DNA of 64,000 bases, from NCBI GenBank assembly GCA_001725325.1, contig MEFY01000002.1:2465135-2529134 (forward strand). Reading direction: 5' to 3'. Below, one piece after another: positions 1 to 10,352 of this stretch. Numbering within the stretch: position 1 is the first letter of the stretch; each line of letters opens with the position of its first letter. The notes beneath the pieces were generated by a model, which did no database searches, was not told the DNA's origin, and saw nothing but the letters and a program-made list of their open reading frames with translations. A program made the translations under genes and the position numbers. The stretch comes from Leifsonia sp. SCN 70-46 (GTDB lineage Bacteria; Actinomycetota; Actinomycetes; Actinomycetales; Microbacteriaceae).

Positions 1-687
1 CAGGCGCTCGGCCGACTGCTGCACGACGATGCCCGCGGGGTCGACGAGGTCGAAGCCCGTCGCGGTCGCGATGCTGCCCACGGGCTGCCGCTCGGTGACG
101 TGGATGATGAGCGTGTCCGGCGGCACGATCTCCGTCACGTAGCTGCGGATGAGCGGGAACACCGAGAGGTCTCGTGTCATGCGGTCGTAGTCGATGAGGG
201 CGAGGGGCGTGCCGAGCTGGTCGTCGGCCGCCGCGACGATCTCCGCGGGGTCGATCCGCGACGTGCCGTCGACGGTCACGGTGCGCAGCGCGAGGATGGG
301 CGAGTACACGGCCGTCACCACGAGCAGGGCCATGGTCACGAGCAGCCCCACCACTGCCGCGATCGCGACGCGGCGGTTGCGCGCGCGGCGCGTGAACCTG
401 CGCACCTCCGCGCGCTCGTAGCGGCGGCGCTCGCGCGCGGCGCGCCTGAGCTCGGACTTCGCGGCCGCGTCGGGGCGCGGCGCACGGCTCGGCGAGACGC
501 GCGGGGCGGCTGCCGGCGCGGGCGCCGTCGACCGCCGCTGCAGCGGAACGACCGCGGGCTTCTTGCCGGACTTGGGCTGGGGCTCCGGCACGGACCTCGG
601 CTCCGGCCGCGGCGGCTGGGCGCGGGCCTTGGGCGCGCGGGCGGGCTGCTGCGGCTTCGGCGGGTCGAACCCCTCTGGCCGTTTCAC
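1..687 (-). CDS. ftsQ: Cell division protein FtsQ (3' end cut by window edge)
   Basis: FtsQ links the early and late divisome and holds FtsB/FtsL at the septum. 229 residues are visible from a GTG start. There is a Pro/Ala/Arg-rich cytoplasmic tail of about 100 residues, then a single membrane segment (AIAAVVGLLVTMALLVVTAVY). A POTRA-like domain follows, starting VTVDGTSRIDPAEIV, with the typical FPLIRSYVTEIVPPDTLIIHV stretch cited here only by its ends (FPLIRS ... IIHV). The C-terminal beta domain lies outside the window. The start lies 3 bp after the murC stop, the usual actinobacterial murC-ftsQ order. The long basic, Pro-rich cytoplasmic tail is common in actinobacterial FtsQ. The GTG is the first plausible start after murC. 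Confidence 0.93.
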   Translation of the reverse strand, partial: MKRPEGFDPPKPQQPARAPKARAQPPRPEPRSVPEPQPKSGKKPAVVPLQRRSTAPAPAAAPRVSPSRAPRPDAAAKSELRRAARERRRYERAEVRRFTRRARNRRVAIAAVVGLLVTMALLVVTAVYSPILALRTVTVDGTSRIDPAEIVAAADDQLGTPLALIDYDRMTRDLSVFPLIRSYVTEIVPPDTLIIHVTERQPVGSIATATGFDLVDPAGIVVQQSAERL

Positions 688-690
688 GCG

Positions 691-2085
691 CTACCGGTCC
701 CGGCCGAGGGCCTCGAGCAGCTGGGGGACGATGCGGTACACGTCGCCGCAGCTCAGGGTCATGATGATGTCGCCCTCGCGCGCGATCGCCGCGGCGCGGT
801 CGGCGGCCTGCTGCCAGTCCGGGAGGTAGTCGACGTGCTCCGGATCGGCGAAGCGCTCGGAGACGAGGGCGCCCGTGACGCCCGGGACCGGGTCCTCGCG
901 CGCGCCGAACACGTCCAGCACGATGGTGTGGTCGGCGAGCCGCTCGTACGTCTCGGCGAACTCGCCCGCCATGGCCTGCGTGCGGCTGTAGAGGTGCGGC
1001 TGGTGCACCGCGATGATGCGCCCCTCGCCCACGACGCTGCGTGCGGCGCTCAGGGCCGCGCCCACCTCGGTGGGGTGGTGCGCGTAGTCGTCGTAGACGC
1101 TCACGCCCCGCACGACGCCGTGCAGCTCGAAGCGACGCTCGGTGCCGCCGAACGTCGCTATCGCGTCGAGGGATGCGCGGGGCTCGAACCCGAGCCCCAC
1201 GAGCACGGCGAACGCGCCGGCGGCGTTGAGGGCGTTGTGGCGTCCGGGCACGCGCAGGGTCGTGGCGTAGTCCTCGCCGCGCCACGACACCGAGAAGGAG
1301 ACCGGCCCCTCGGACCCGATGGAGTGCACGCGCACGTCGGCCGCGGCATCCTCGCCGAAGGTCACGATGTTCGCGTGCGCGAGAGCCCTCGTGACGCGCA
1401 CGGCCCCGGGGTCGTCGCTCGAGATGACGACGAGCTCCGACGCGCGGTCGGCGAAGGTCACGAACGCCGCGTCGAAGGCGTCGTGGTCGCCGTAGTGGTC
1501 GAGGTGGTCGGCGTCGACGTTCGTGACGAGGGCCACCGCCGTGTCGTACAGCAGGAACGACCCGTCGGACTCGTCGGCCTCGACGACGAAGAGCTCTCCC
1601 CCGCCGAACGACGAGCTCACGCCGAGCGACTGGATGATGCCCCCGTTGACGAAGCTCGGGTCGGCGCCGAGCTCGAGGAGGGCCGTGACGATCATCCCCG
1701 TCGAGGTCGTCTTGCCGTGGGCGCCCGCGACGGCGACGAGCCGCTTGCTGTTGATGAGCCACGCAAGGGCCTGCGAGCGGTGGAGCACGGGGATGCCCCG
1801 GCGCACGGCCTCGAGGTACTCCGGGTTGTCCGGCCAGAGCGCGCCCGTGTACACGAGGGCCTCGGCGTCGCCCACGTTCGCGGCGTCGTGCCCGAGGGAT
1901 ACCGTCACCCCCAGGGCGCGCAGGTCTTCGGTGTTGTGGTTCTCCGAGCGGTCGGAGCCGCTCACACGGTGCCCCGCGGCGACGAAGAGGCGCGCGATGC
2001 CGCTCATCCCCGAGCCGCCGATGCCGACGAAGTGCACGGAACCGAGGTGCTCGGGCAGGGGCAGGGAGAGGTCGGGCTTGATCAT
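691..2085 (-). CDS. murC: UDP-N-acetylmuramate--L-alanine ligase MurC
   Basis: Cytoplasmic Mur ligase that adds L-alanine to UDP-MurNAc using ATP, the first step of stem peptide assembly. 464 residues, the normal family length. The N-terminal Rossmann-type motif [12 protein letters not shown] lies near residues 20-31. The ATP-binding [10 protein letters not shown] is at about 121-130, followed by the central-domain EADESDGSF region. The C-terminal Mur ligase domain includes [10 protein letters not shown]. It lies 11 bp downstream of murG and 3 bp upstream of ftsQ, so it is cotranscribed in the dcw operon. ATG start; only a weak GAG-type ribosome site is visible. Confidence 0.97.
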   Translation of the reverse strand: MIKPDLSLPLPEHLGSVHFVGIGGSGMSGIARLFVAAGHRVSGSDRSENHNTEDLRALGVTVSLGHDAANVGDAEALVYTGALWPDNPEYLEAVRRGIPVLHRSQALAWLINSKRLVAVAGAHGKTTSTGMIVTALLELGADPSFVNGGIIQSLGVSSSFGGGELFVVEADESDGSFLLYDTAVALVTNVDADHLDHYGDHDAFDAAFVTFADRASELVVISSDDPGAVRVTRALAHANIVTFGEDAAADVRVHSIGSEGPVSFSVSWRGEDYATTLRVPGRHNALNAAGAFAVLVGLGFEPRASLDAIATFGGTERRFELHGVVRGVSVYDDYAHHPTEVGAALSAARSVVGEGRIIAVHQPHLYSRTQAMAGEFAETYERLADHTIVLDVFGAREDPVPGVTGALVSERFADPEHVDYLPDWQQAADRAAAIAREGDIIMTLSCGDVYRIVPQLLEALGRDR

Positions 2086-2096
2086 CGCACTCGATG

Positions 2097-3185
2097 TTAC
2101 GGGGCCGTGCCGCGCGATGCCGCCGCGTCGACGAGGTCGACCATCCGGTCTGTGCCGTCGAGCGCGCCCACCGTCGCGATGCGCGCGGCCATGTCGGCGA
2201 TGCGCGCGCGGTTGCGCAGCAGCGGGACGAGGCCCGTCGCCACCCAGTCGGGCGTGAAGAGCGCGTCGCGGACCATGAGCGCCCCGCCAGCCTCGACGGC
2301 TCCGCGCGCGTTGAAGCGCTGCTCGCCGTTGCCCACGGGATACGGCACGAAGACCGCGGGGATGCCGAGGCCGCTCAGCTCGGCGACGGTTGCCGTGCCC
2401 GCGCGCGAGACGGCGAGGTCGGCGGCCGCGAGGGCGAGGTCCATGCGGTCCGCGTACTGGAGCACGACGTAGCCGGGCAGGTAGGGGTCGTCGACGGCGT
2501 CGCGGTAGGCGCCCGTCACGTGCAGCACCTGCCAGCCCGTGCCGAGGATGAGCGTGATCGCCTGCGACACGGTGTCGTTGATGCGCTTGGCGCCCGACGA
2601 GCCTCCCGTGACGAGCAGCGTGGGCTTGGAGCCGTCGAGCCCGAAGAGGGCGAGGGCCTCGGTGCGCGCGGAGAACTTGTCGAGCTGCTCGATCTCGCGG
2701 CGCAGCGGCATCCCCACGACGCGGCCGCCGCGGATCCTCGTGCCCGCGAACGCCGTTCCCACGAAGGGCGTGAACCGCGCGCCGAGCCGGTTGGCGATGC
2801 CGGGCTTGGCGTTGGCCTCGTGGATGGCGAACGGCACGCGCTCGGCACGCGCCGCGAGGTAGGCCGGGGCGGACACGTAGCCGCCGAAGCCGACGACCAC
2901 GTCGACGTGGCGCTCGCGCAAGATCGCCCGCACGGAGTCGACGGTGCCGCGCAGCCGCGAAGGGAAGCGCAGGGCGGCGCGGTTCGGGCGGCGCGGGAAC
3001 GGCACGCGCGGGATCGTGAGCAGCTCGTACCCGCGCTCCGGGACCAGGCGCGACTCGAGCCCCTCCTCGGTGCCGAGCACGAGCACGGTCGAGCCCGGGT
3101 GGCGCTCGAGCAGGCGGTCGGCCACCGCGAGCAGCGGGTTGACATGGCCGGCGGTCCCGCCGCCGGCCAAGAGGTACGTGGTCAT
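2097..3185 (-). CDS. murG: Undecaprenyldiphospho-muramoylpentapeptide beta-N-acetylglucosaminyltransferase MurG
   Basis: Peripheral membrane GT28 glycosyltransferase that converts lipid I to lipid II. 362 residues from an ATG whose first four bases overlap the ftsW stop (ATGA), which fixes the start. The N-terminal glycine-rich loop [13 protein letters not shown], the FGGYVSAP loop and the C-terminal UDP-GlcNAc site with [13 protein letters not shown] are all present. The open frame continues upstream into ftsW, but that part reads antisense-like low-complexity sequence and is not MurG. Translational coupling to FtsW is expected. Confidence 0.96.
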   Translation of the reverse strand: MTTYLLAGGGTAGHVNPLLAVADRLLERHPGSTVLVLGTEEGLESRLVPERGYELLTIPRVPFPRRPNRAALRFPSRLRGTVDSVRAILRERHVDVVVGFGGYVSAPAYLAARAERVPFAIHEANAKPGIANRLGARFTPFVGTAFAGTRIRGGRVVGMPLRREIEQLDKFSARTEALALFGLDGSKPTLLVTGGSSGAKRINDTVSQAITLILGTGWQVLHVTGAYRDAVDDPYLPGYVVLQYADRMDLALAAADLAVSRAGTATVAELSGLGIPAVFVPYPVGNGEQRFNARGAVEAGGALMVRDALFTPDWVATGLVPLLRNRARIADMAARIATVGALDGTDRMVDLVDAAASRGTAP

Positions 3186-4567
3186 GCCCGCGAGCGTACC
3201 CGTTGCGCGGCGAGCATGCGGGAACGCTCGGCGGGCGTCTGCTCGACGACCGCCTCCGGCCTTGCCGCGCCCGAGCGCGCGAACGAGAGCACGACGCCGA
3301 TGCCGAGCAGGGTCGCGATGAGCGCGGAGCCGCCCGCGGAGATGAGCGGCAGGGGAACGCCGAGCACGGGCAGCACGCCCAGGACGACGGCGATGTTCAC
3401 GAAGGCCTGGCCGATGGTCCACACCATGACGCCAGCCGTGACGATGCGCGCGAACGGGTCGCGCGCGCCGCGGAGCACGCGCACGAAGGCGATGGTGAGC
3501 ACGACGAAGAGGGCGAGCACGACGAGCGCCCCGATGAGGCCCAGCTCCTCGCCGATGATGGCGAAGATGTAGTCGCTGGATGCCTCGGGCAGCCAGTTCC
3601 ACTTGGCCACCGAGTTGCCGAGGCCCTTGCCGAAGATGCCGCCGGCGGCGAGGGCCCACGTGGCGTGCAGCGGCTGCCAGCACTCGGCGACCGAGAGGTC
3701 GACGCACCCGTTGAGCCAGATCGACACGCGGGAGGAGCGCGACGAGCCGATCGTCGAGAAGAACAGCGCGAGCACGGCGACGCCCGCGAGCGCGACGAAG
3801 AGGTGCTTGAGCCGCACTCCCGCGAAGTAGAGGCAGCCGAGCACGATCATGACCATGACCGACGCCGTGCCGAGGTCCTTGCCGACCATGACGAGCACGA
3901 GGGCCGTGCCCGCGATGGGCAGGATGGGGAACGCGACGCGCCGCCAGTCGTCGAGCTCGTCCTGCCGCACGGCGAGCACGGAGGCGATCCACACGATGAG
4001 GGCGACCTTCACGAACTCGGAGGGCTGGGCCGAGAACGACTCGCCGACGCGGATCCAGTTGTTGTTGCCGCCGTAGCCGAACCCGATGCCGGGCACGAAG
4101 ACGAGCAGCTGGAGGAACCCGCCGAACACGAGGAAGTGCCAGGCCCACTTCTTCCAGAACGTGGTGGGCATGCGCGAGGCGATGAGCATGAGCGGGATGC
4201 CGACGACCGCGAAGAGCCCCTGCCGCGCGAAGCGTCCGAAGAAGCCCTCGTCGTCGCTGAACGACTCGATCGTCGACGACGACAGCACCATGACGAGGCC
4301 GAAGATCACGAGGAAGAGCGTGACGCCCAGCAGCAGGAAGTAGTCGGTCTGGGCCGCGGCGAAGATGCGCTTGACCGGCACGACCGCGACGGCGGGGCGC
4401 GGAGCGCGTGCGCGCGGTGCGGCGGGCGCGGCCGCGGGACGACGTCGGGGCTGGGCGACGGGTGGGGCGGCTGCCGCGGTGCGCGCGGCCCTGGCCTCGG
4501 CGGCGCGGGCCTGCTGGGCTGCCTTAGCCCGTTGGGCCTGGGTGAGGGGTGCGCGCGTCGATGTCAT
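3182..4567 (-). CDS. ftsW: Peptidoglycan polymerase / division protein FtsW (SEDS family)
   Basis: SEDS-family glycosyltransferase that polymerises lipid II at the septum with its partner FtsI. 461 residues: a basic Ala/Pro/Arg-rich cytoplasmic tail of about 70 residues, then about ten membrane helices. The family signature near the C-terminus ([20 protein letters not shown], here cited up to 20 residues) is intact. The ATG has a strong GGAGGGG site 8 nt upstream. The gene starts 44 nt inside the 3' end of murD and ends in a 4-nt overlap with murG, so it belongs to one transcription unit. Confidence 0.96.
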   Translation of the reverse strand: MTSTRAPLTQAQRAKAAQQARAAEARAARTAAAAPPVAQPRRRPAAAPAAPRARAPRPAVAVVPVKRIFAAAQTDYFLLLGVTLFLVIFGLVMVLSSSTIESFSDDEGFFGRFARQGLFAVVGIPLMLIASRMPTTFWKKWAWHFLVFGGFLQLLVFVPGIGFGYGGNNNWIRVGESFSAQPSEFVKVALIVWIASVLAVRQDELDDWRRVAFPILPIAGTALVLVMVGKDLGTASVMVMIVLGCLYFAGVRLKHLFVALAGVAVLALFFSTIGSSRSSRVSIWLNGCVDLSVAECWQPLHATWALAAGGIFGKGLGNSVAKWNWLPEASSDYIFAIIGEELGLIGALVVLALFVVLTIAFVRVLRGARDPFARIVTAGVMVWTIGQAFVNIAVVLGVLPVLGVPLPLISAGGSALIATLLGIGVVLSFARSGAARPEAVVEQTPAERSRMLAAQRVRSRA

Positions 4568-6035
4568 CGCCTGCCCCTCCCAGGTACTCCCTCACGGCCG
4601 CGGCGAACCTGTCGCCCCGGTCCGCGTAGTCAACGAACTGGTCCATGGATGCCGCTGCCGGCGCCATGAGCACGGTGTCCCCCTGAGACGCCATCCCCCC
4701 GGCGACGCGCACTGCGTGCGGCATCACCCCGTCAGTGTCCGTCTCCTCGACTTCGATGAGCGGGACCTCAGGGGCGTGTCGTCCAAATGCTTCAACCACA
4801 GGTTGACGGTTGACGCCGATCACGACGGCGCCCCGGAGGCGCCGACGGTGCCGCTCGACGAGCGGCGCGATGTCGACGCCCTTGAGCAGGCCGCCCACGA
4901 CCCACACCACCGAGGGGAACGAGCGCAGCGCGGCCTCTGCCGCGTGGGGGTTCGTCGCCTTGGAGTCGTCGACCCAGGTGACGCCGTCTGCGGTCGCGAC
5001 GGTCTCGGTGCGGTGGTGGTCGACGCGGAAGGTCGCGAGGCCCGAACGGACGCTCTCCGGCGTCATGCCGACCGACCGGACGAGGGCGGCGGCCGCGAGC
5101 ACGTTCGCGACCATGTGCGGGCTCGCGAGGCCGGCCTCGGCGAGCTCCCCGTGCGTCGTGAGCTCGAGCGCCTCCTTGTGGCGGGTGTCGAGGAACGCGC
5201 GGTCGACGACGAGGTCGCCCACCATGCCGATGTCGCTCGGCCCGGGGGTGTCGAGGCCGAAGCCGATGGCACGGCACCCCTCCTGCACCTCGGCCTCCTC
5301 GAGCAGGTGCATGGTCGCCTCGTCCGCGCGGTTGTAGACGCACGCGAGGCGCGTGTTCCAGTAGACGGTCGCCTTGGCCTCGGCGTAGGCCTCCGGGGAT
5401 CCGTGGAAGTCGAGGTGGTCGTCGGCGATGTTGAGGATGGCGCTCGCCGCGGGCGCGATGGCGCCGGGGCCCGAGCGGGGCATCCAATGCAGCTGGAAGC
5501 TCGAGAGTTCGACGACGAGCACGTCGAACCCCGCCGGGTAGCGGATGGCGTCGAGCACGGGCACGCCGATGTTGCCGACGGCCGCCGCGCGCAGGCCGGC
5601 GCCCTCGAGCAGGTGCGTCACGAGCTGCACGGTCGTGGTCTTGCCGTTGGTGCCCGTCACCGCGATCCAGTCGGCCGGGTCGCCGAGCTTGTCGCGCACG
5701 CGCCACGCGAGCTCGATGTCGCCCCACACCGCCACGTCGTGCGCGGCGGCCCACGCGAGCAGCGGGTGCGCGAGGGGGAACCCCGGCGACACGACCACGA
5801 GCTCCGGGTCGAACGAGTCGAGGTCGACGGCGGGCTCGTCCACGAACGCGGCACCGATGGCGTCGAGCATCTGCCGGCGCTCGGCCGTCGCCCTCGCCGC
5901 GGTCACGAGCACGTCGGCGCCCAGCTCGACGAGCGTGTCGGCCACGGAGAATCCCGTGACCCCCAGGCCCAGCACGACGACACGCAGGCCGCGCCAGTCC
6001 GCGTGCCAGCTGGTGAGGCTGTCGGGGCGCTCCAC
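4524..6035 (-). CDS. murD: UDP-N-acetylmuramoylalanine--D-glutamate ligase MurD
   Basis: Cytoplasmic Mur ligase adding D-glutamate to UDP-MurNAc-L-Ala. 503 residues from a GTG two bases after the mraY stop; the open frame extends further but into mraY. Motifs: VVVLGLGVTGFSVADTL near 19-35, ATP loop VTGTNGKTTT at about 126-135, NIADDHLDFHG, and a C-terminal domain with WVDDSKATNPHA. It is slightly longer than typical MurD (about 450-490 residues) because of a C-terminal tail ending [15 protein letters not shown] residues that overlaps ftsW. Coupled to both mraY and ftsW. Confidence 0.95.
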   Translation of the reverse strand: MERPDSLTSWHADWRGLRVVVLGLGVTGFSVADTLVELGADVLVTAARATAERRQMLDAIGAAFVDEPAVDLDSFDPELVVVSPGFPLAHPLLAWAAAHDVAVWGDIELAWRVRDKLGDPADWIAVTGTNGKTTTVQLVTHLLEGAGLRAAAVGNIGVPVLDAIRYPAGFDVLVVELSSFQLHWMPRSGPGAIAPAASAILNIADDHLDFHGSPEAYAEAKATVYWNTRLACVYNRADEATMHLLEEAEVQEGCRAIGFGLDTPGPSDIGMVGDLVVDRAFLDTRHKEALELTTHGELAEAGLASPHMVANVLAAAALVRSVGMTPESVRSGLATFRVDHHRTETVATADGVTWVDDSKATNPHAAEAALRSFPSVVWVVGGLLKGVDIAPLVERHRRRLRGAVVIGVNRQPVVEAFGRHAPEVPLIEVEETDTDGVMPHAVRVAGGMASQGDTVLMAPAAASMDQFVDYADRGDRFAAAVREYLGGAGDDIDARTPHPGPTG

Positions 6036-6037
6036 GG

Positions 6038-7174
6038 TCAGCGCGTGATCCACTCGAGGTAGAAGATGCCGACGCCGACGGCGACGAAGAGCGCGGCGAT
6101 GAGCCAGAACCTCACGACGATCGTGATCTCCGCCCAGCCCTTGAGCTCGAAGTGGTGCTGCAGGGGGCTCATGAGGAAGATGCGCCTGCCCTGGCCGAAC
6201 CGCCACTTGGTGAGCTTGAAGTAGCCCCGCTGGAGGATCACCGACCCCGTGACGATGAGGAACAGGCCGCCGATGAGCACGAGCAGCAGCTCGGTGCGCG
6301 AGAGGATCGCGAGCGCCGCGAGCGCTCCGCCCAGGCCGAGCGAGCCCGTGTCGCCCATGAAGATCTGGGCAGGCGACGTGTTGTACCAGAGGAAGCCGAT
6401 GAGCGCGCCCCCGATGGCGGCGGCGACGACGGCGAGGTCGAGCGGGTCGCGCACGGTGTAGCAGTATCCCGCGTCCTCCGGGAGCAGGTTCACGTTGAAG
6501 CACGACTGGTTCGACTGCCAGAAGCCGATGAAGATGTACGCCGAGATGGCGAAGATCGCCGCACCCGTCGCGAGCCCGTCGAGCCCGTCGGCGACGTTGA
6601 CGCCGTTGGAGGCGCTCACGATGATGAGCGTCGTCCAGAGCACGAACGCCACTCCCCCGGCGATGAGGCCGAACGTCGCGAAGTCGAGCCACGAGATGTC
6701 GCGCACGCCCGAGATATAGGTGTGGCGGATGCCGTCGATGATCGTCGACGCGGGCGTGAGGTTGTTCTCGTCGGGGAAGTTGAGCGCGATGACGCCGAAC
6801 ACCGTCGCGACGATGACCTGCCCGGCGACCTTGGCCCAGCCGCCCAGGCCGAGGCTGCGCTGCTTGCGCGTCTTGAGGAAGTCGTCGACGAACCCGACGA
6901 GGCCCATGCCCGCCATGAGGAAGAGCACGAGCACGCCCACGAGGGTCATGTCGGTCTGGCCCACGAGGTGCCCGACCACATAGCCGATGCCCGCGCCGAG
7001 GATGAAGATGATGCCGCCCATCGTGGGCGTGCCGCGCTTCGTGTGGTGCGACTGCGGGCCGTCGTCACGGATGAACTGGCCCCACTTGAGCCGGTTGAAG
7101 AGCTTGATGAAGAGCGGCGTGAGGAAGAGCGTGAAGGCGAGGGAGAACCCGCCCGCGACGAGGAGGGCGATCAC
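6038..7174 (-). CDS. mraY: Phospho-N-acetylmuramoyl-pentapeptide-transferase MraY
   Basis: Integral membrane enzyme that transfers phospho-MurNAc-pentapeptide to undecaprenyl phosphate, forming lipid I. 378 residues with about ten transmembrane helices. Diagnostic motifs: [19 protein letters not shown] near the N-terminus, the Asp pair in [27 protein letters not shown], and the [13 protein letters not shown] loop. The GTG start forms a 4-nt GTGA overlap with the murF stop. Confidence 0.97.
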   Translation of the reverse strand: MIALLVAGGFSLAFTLFLTPLFIKLFNRLKWGQFIRDDGPQSHHTKRGTPTMGGIIFILGAGIGYVVGHLVGQTDMTLVGVLVLFLMAGMGLVGFVDDFLKTRKQRSLGLGGWAKVAGQVIVATVFGVIALNFPDENNLTPASTIIDGIRHTYISGVRDISWLDFATFGLIAGGVAFVLWTTLIIVSASNGVNVADGLDGLATGAAIFAISAYIFIGFWQSNQSCFNVNLLPEDAGYCYTVRDPLDLAVVAAAIGGALIGFLWYNTSPAQIFMGDTGSLGLGGALAALAILSRTELLLVLIGGLFLIVTGSVILQRGYFKLTKWRFGQGRRIFLMSPLQHHFELKGWAEITIVVRFWLIAALFVAVGVGIFYLEWITR

Positions 7175-8565
7175 GGGGCAACCCCCGCGAGGCGGTCGCC
7201 GAGCAGCCGCAGGCCCGCGGACTTCGAGGATTTCACGAGAACCACATCACCCTCGCGCAGACTGTCACGCAGCAAATCGTATGCCTCCTCGGCGGTGTCC
7301 ACGAGCACCGACTCCCCGTCCCACGATCCCTCGAGGCCCGCGGCGTTGTGGATGTGGCGCGCGTTGTGGCCCACGACGATGAGCTGGCGCACGTTCAGGC
7401 GCACGATGAGCCTGCCGATGCGGTCGTGCTCGTCGTCGGCGAACTCGCCGAGCTCGGCCATCTCGCCGAGCACCGCGACCGAGCGCAGCTCGCCCCCGCG
7501 CGTGATCTGGGCGAGGGTCTTGAGCGCGGCCGCCATCGAGTCCGGGCTCGCGTTATAGGCGTCGTTGATGATGACCGACCCGCGCGGGCCGTCGAGCACC
7601 TCCATGCGCCAGCGCTCCGCGCGCACGAGCCCCTCGAGGGCCGCGATGGAGCGCTCCAGCGGCACGCCCACGGCACGGGCGGCGGTCAGGGCCGCGAGGG
7701 CGTTCATCGCGTGGTGCTCGCCGAGGATCGCGAGCTGCACGGGGTGGCGCTCGCCGTCGGCGACCACGGTGAACGCGGTGCCGGCCGCCGTCGCCTCGAC
7801 GTCGACGGCGCGGACGTCCGCCGACTGCCCGAGGCCGAACCACTGCACGCGGGCCCGGGTGCGGGAGCTCATGCGCGCGACGCGGGGATCGTCGACGTTG
7901 AGCACGGCGACCGCCGTCTCGGGCAGGTCGTCGACCATCTCGCCCTTGGCGAGCTCGATCGCGTCGGCCGAGCCGAACTTGCCGACGTGCGCGAGCCCCA
8001 CCGTGAGCACGATGCCCACGTCGGGCTTCGCGACCGACACGAGCTTCGCGATGTCGCCCACGCCGTCCGCACCCATCTCGACGACGAGGTAGCGCGTGCC
8101 GTGGTCGATGCCGAGCATGGAGATCGGGGCCCCGACCTCGTTGTTGAACGACCCGACCGGGGCGACGGTGGCGCCCTCGGCACCGAGGATCGCGCTCAGC
8201 ATGTTCTTGGTGGTCGTCTTGCCGTTCGACCCGGTCACCGCGACGACCTTGAGCGCTCCCCCGGCCCGCACGCGCGCGACGACCTCGCGCGCGAGGTCGG
8301 AGAGGGCGACGACGCCGTCCGCGACGACGATCTGCGGCACGGATGTCTCGAGCTCGCGCTCGACGACGAGCAGCGCGGCGCCGTTGCCGACCGCCGCGGG
8401 GGCGAAGAGGTGCCCGTCGGTGGTCTCGCCGGGAAGCGCGAAGAAGATGTCTCCGGGCACGACGGCGCGCGAGTCGGTGCGCACGGCGCCCGACACGGGC
8501 GCGTCACCTCCCACGAGCCGACCGCCGAGCGTCTTCGCTATGTCGGCGATGCTCAGTTCGATCAC
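7171..8565 (-). CDS. murF: UDP-N-acetylmuramoyl-tripeptide--D-alanyl-D-alanine ligase MurF
   Basis: Cytoplasmic Mur ligase that adds D-Ala-D-Ala to the tripeptide precursor. 464 residues from the GTG at the conserved N-terminus [15 protein letters not shown]; the longer open frame upstream runs into ftsI sequence and is rejected. The ATP loop [12 protein letters not shown] begins at about 111, with [11 protein letters not shown] and [12 protein letters not shown] further on. It follows ftsI by only 37 bp. In most actinobacterial dcw clusters murE lies between ftsI and murF; here there is no room for it. The stop overlaps the mraY start. Confidence 0.95.
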   Translation of the reverse strand: MIELSIADIAKTLGGRLVGGDAPVSGAVRTDSRAVVPGDIFFALPGETTDGHLFAPAAVGNGAALLVVERELETSVPQIVVADGVVALSDLAREVVARVRAGGALKVVAVTGSNGKTTTKNMLSAILGAEGATVAPVGSFNNEVGAPISMLGIDHGTRYLVVEMGADGVGDIAKLVSVAKPDVGIVLTVGLAHVGKFGSADAIELAKGEMVDDLPETAVAVLNVDDPRVARMSSRTRARVQWFGLGQSADVRAVDVEATAAGTAFTVVADGERHPVQLAILGEHHAMNALAALTAARAVGVPLERSIAALEGLVRAERWRMEVLDGPRGSVIINDAYNASPDSMAAALKTLAQITRGGELRSVAVLGEMAELGEFADDEHDRIGRLIVRLNVRQLIVVGHNARHIHNAAGLEGSWDGESVLVDTAEEAYDLLRDSLREGDVVLVKSSKSAGLRLLGDRLAGVAP

Positions 8566-8602
8566 GCTGTCGTGCTCCCGGGTGTGTCGGTGTGGGTCCC
8601 GC

Positions 8603-10333
8603 TCACCAGTAGACCGGCAGGTCGGGTGCTGCCGATGTCGACGGCGGCACCCGGAAGGTGGTGAGGGTCTGGGCCATGACATCGCGCCACACGGGTGAGA
8701 TGAGGCCCGAGTACACACTATCGAGATTGCCGGCGGTCACGACGACGGCGTACTGGGGGTCGTCGGCCGGGGCTACGCCCGCGTAGGAGATGATCACCTG
8801 GTCGCCGTACTCGCCGTCGACGGCCACCTCGGCGGTACCGCTCTTGACCGCCGTGCGGTATCCGGGGATCTGCAGGTTGGGCGCCGAGCCGCTCTTGTTG
8901 GCGACCTGCTCCATCATCGCGACGGTCTGGTCGGCCGCCGACTCGGAGATCACGCGCCGGCCCTCGGCCGACGGCACCTCGGTCACCGTGCCGTCGGGCT
9001 GCTCGCAGCCCTCGACGAGGGTCACGGGCATCCGCACACCGCCGTTGCCGATGGTCTGGAAGATGCTCGCGACCTGCACCGAGGTCGCCGTGATGCCCTG
9101 GCCGTACTGCACCGAGTAGTTGCTGCGTCCGAACCACTGGTCGGCGTCGGGCAGGTCGCCCGCCGACTCGCCGTTGAAGTCGACCTCGGTGTAGTCGCCG
9201 AGGCCGAAGGCGGCCATGTAGTCGTGGCGCTTCTGGGCCGAGAGCAGGTCGGAGAACTGCGAGACCGCGACGTTCGACGACTCCACGAGGGCGCCCGCGA
9301 GGGTGAGGTTCTCCGTGTCGTGGTAGAACGCGTCGTGGATGGAGCTGCCGTCGGGCTGCTCGAGGCTGTAGGGCACGACGACCTCCGAGGCCGGCGTCGC
9401 CACCCCCGCGTCGACGAGGGATGCCGCCGTGAGCGCCTTGATCGTCGAGCCGGGCTCGTACGGCGTGCTGAAGGCGCGCGATCCGAGGGCGCTGCGGTCG
9501 GCGGCGTCGACGTTGTTGGGGTCGACGGTCGGCCAGTCCGTGACGGCCATGAGGTGGCCGTCCTTGATGCGGATGACGACGGCGGTAGCCCACGTCGCCC
9601 CGAGGTCGGCTGCCGCCTGCTGCATGCGCTGCTGCACGTACCACTGCAGGTCGCGGTCGATCGTGAGGCGCAGCGTGCCGCCGTCCTTGGTCTCCTGCGT
9701 CGTGACGACGCTGCCGGGCAGCTGGGTGCCGTCCTCCGCGCTCTCGTAGGTCGCGGTGCCGTTGGTGCTCGCGAGGCACTTGTCCTCGGTGAGCTCGAGG
9801 CCCGCCTGCGGGCCGTCGGTGCCGATGAAGCCCACGAGATTGCCCGCGATCTGCCCGTTCGGGTAGGTGCGGGCGGGATGGCGCGTCGTGATGACCCACG
9901 AGATGTCGAGCGCGTCGATCTTCTGGTACACCTCGAGCGTCACGCCCTTGACGATGTAGGCGAAGTCGGATGTGGGGTCGGACGAGAAGTCGGCGTACAT
10001 CGTCGCGGGGTCCTGCCCCGTGATCGCGGCGATGCGCGCGAGGTCGGCGGGCACTGAGGTCGCGGCGTCCGAGCGCCCCAGCGCGACGCGCGGCGACGCC
10101 GTGATGTCGTAGCGCAGCACGCTGTCGGCGAGCACGGCGCCGTTGGTGTCGACGATGTCGCCGCGCGTGCCGTAGGTCACGAGGGTCTGGGCCCGCTTGT
10201 CCTTCGACTGGGCGTTGAGCTCGCTCGCCTGCACGACCTGGATGTCGACGAGGCGCACGACGAAGACCGTCACGACCGCGAAGATCGCGATCACCGCGAG
10301 GGAGATGCGCGCCCTGCTGCGCCGCGTCCTCAT
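8603..10333 (-). CDS. ftsI: Septal peptidoglycan D,D-transpeptidase FtsI (class B PBP)
   Basis: Membrane-anchored class B penicillin-binding protein that cross-links septal peptidoglycan with FtsW. 576 residues. One N-terminal membrane helix (about 10-30) is followed by the dimerisation domain starting KDKRAQTLVTYGTRGDIVD. The transpeptidase domain has all three motifs: STIK at about 296-299 (nucleophile Ser296), SSN at about 352-354 and KSGT at about 497-500. No PASTA domain is visible. Start chosen for GGAGG 9 nt upstream. 19 bp downstream of the ftsL-like gene. Confidence 0.95.
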   Translation of the reverse strand: MRTRRSRARISLAVIAIFAVVTVFVVRLVDIQVVQASELNAQSKDKRAQTLVTYGTRGDIVDTNGAVLADSVLRYDITASPRVALGRSDAATSVPADLARIAAITGQDPATMYADFSSDPTSDFAYIVKGVTLEVYQKIDALDISWVITTRHPARTYPNGQIAGNLVGFIGTDGPQAGLELTEDKCLASTNGTATYESAEDGTQLPGSVVTTQETKDGGTLRLTIDRDLQWYVQQRMQQAAADLGATWATAVVIRIKDGHLMAVTDWPTVDPNNVDAADRSALGSRAFSTPYEPGSTIKALTAASLVDAGVATPASEVVVPYSLEQPDGSSIHDAFYHDTENLTLAGALVESSNVAVSQFSDLLSAQKRHDYMAAFGLGDYTEVDFNGESAGDLPDADQWFGRSNYSVQYGQGITATSVQVASIFQTIGNGGVRMPVTLVEGCEQPDGTVTEVPSAEGRRVISESAADQTVAMMEQVANKSGSAPNLQIPGYRTAVKSGTAEVAVDGEYGDQVIISYAGVAPADDPQYAVVVTAGNLDSVYSGLISPVWRDVMAQTLTTFRVPPSTSAAPDLPVYW

Positions 10334-10352
10334 GTGATGCCGCCTCCGCCGT

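Noticed and set aside
100..2472. Very long plus-strand open frame across murC/murG
   Set aside because: It is antisense to intact Mur genes, Arg/Asp/His/Gly-rich and lacks any family motif; such shadows are expected with this codon bias. The same applies to frames at 2094-3572, 3203-4669 and 24659-28591.
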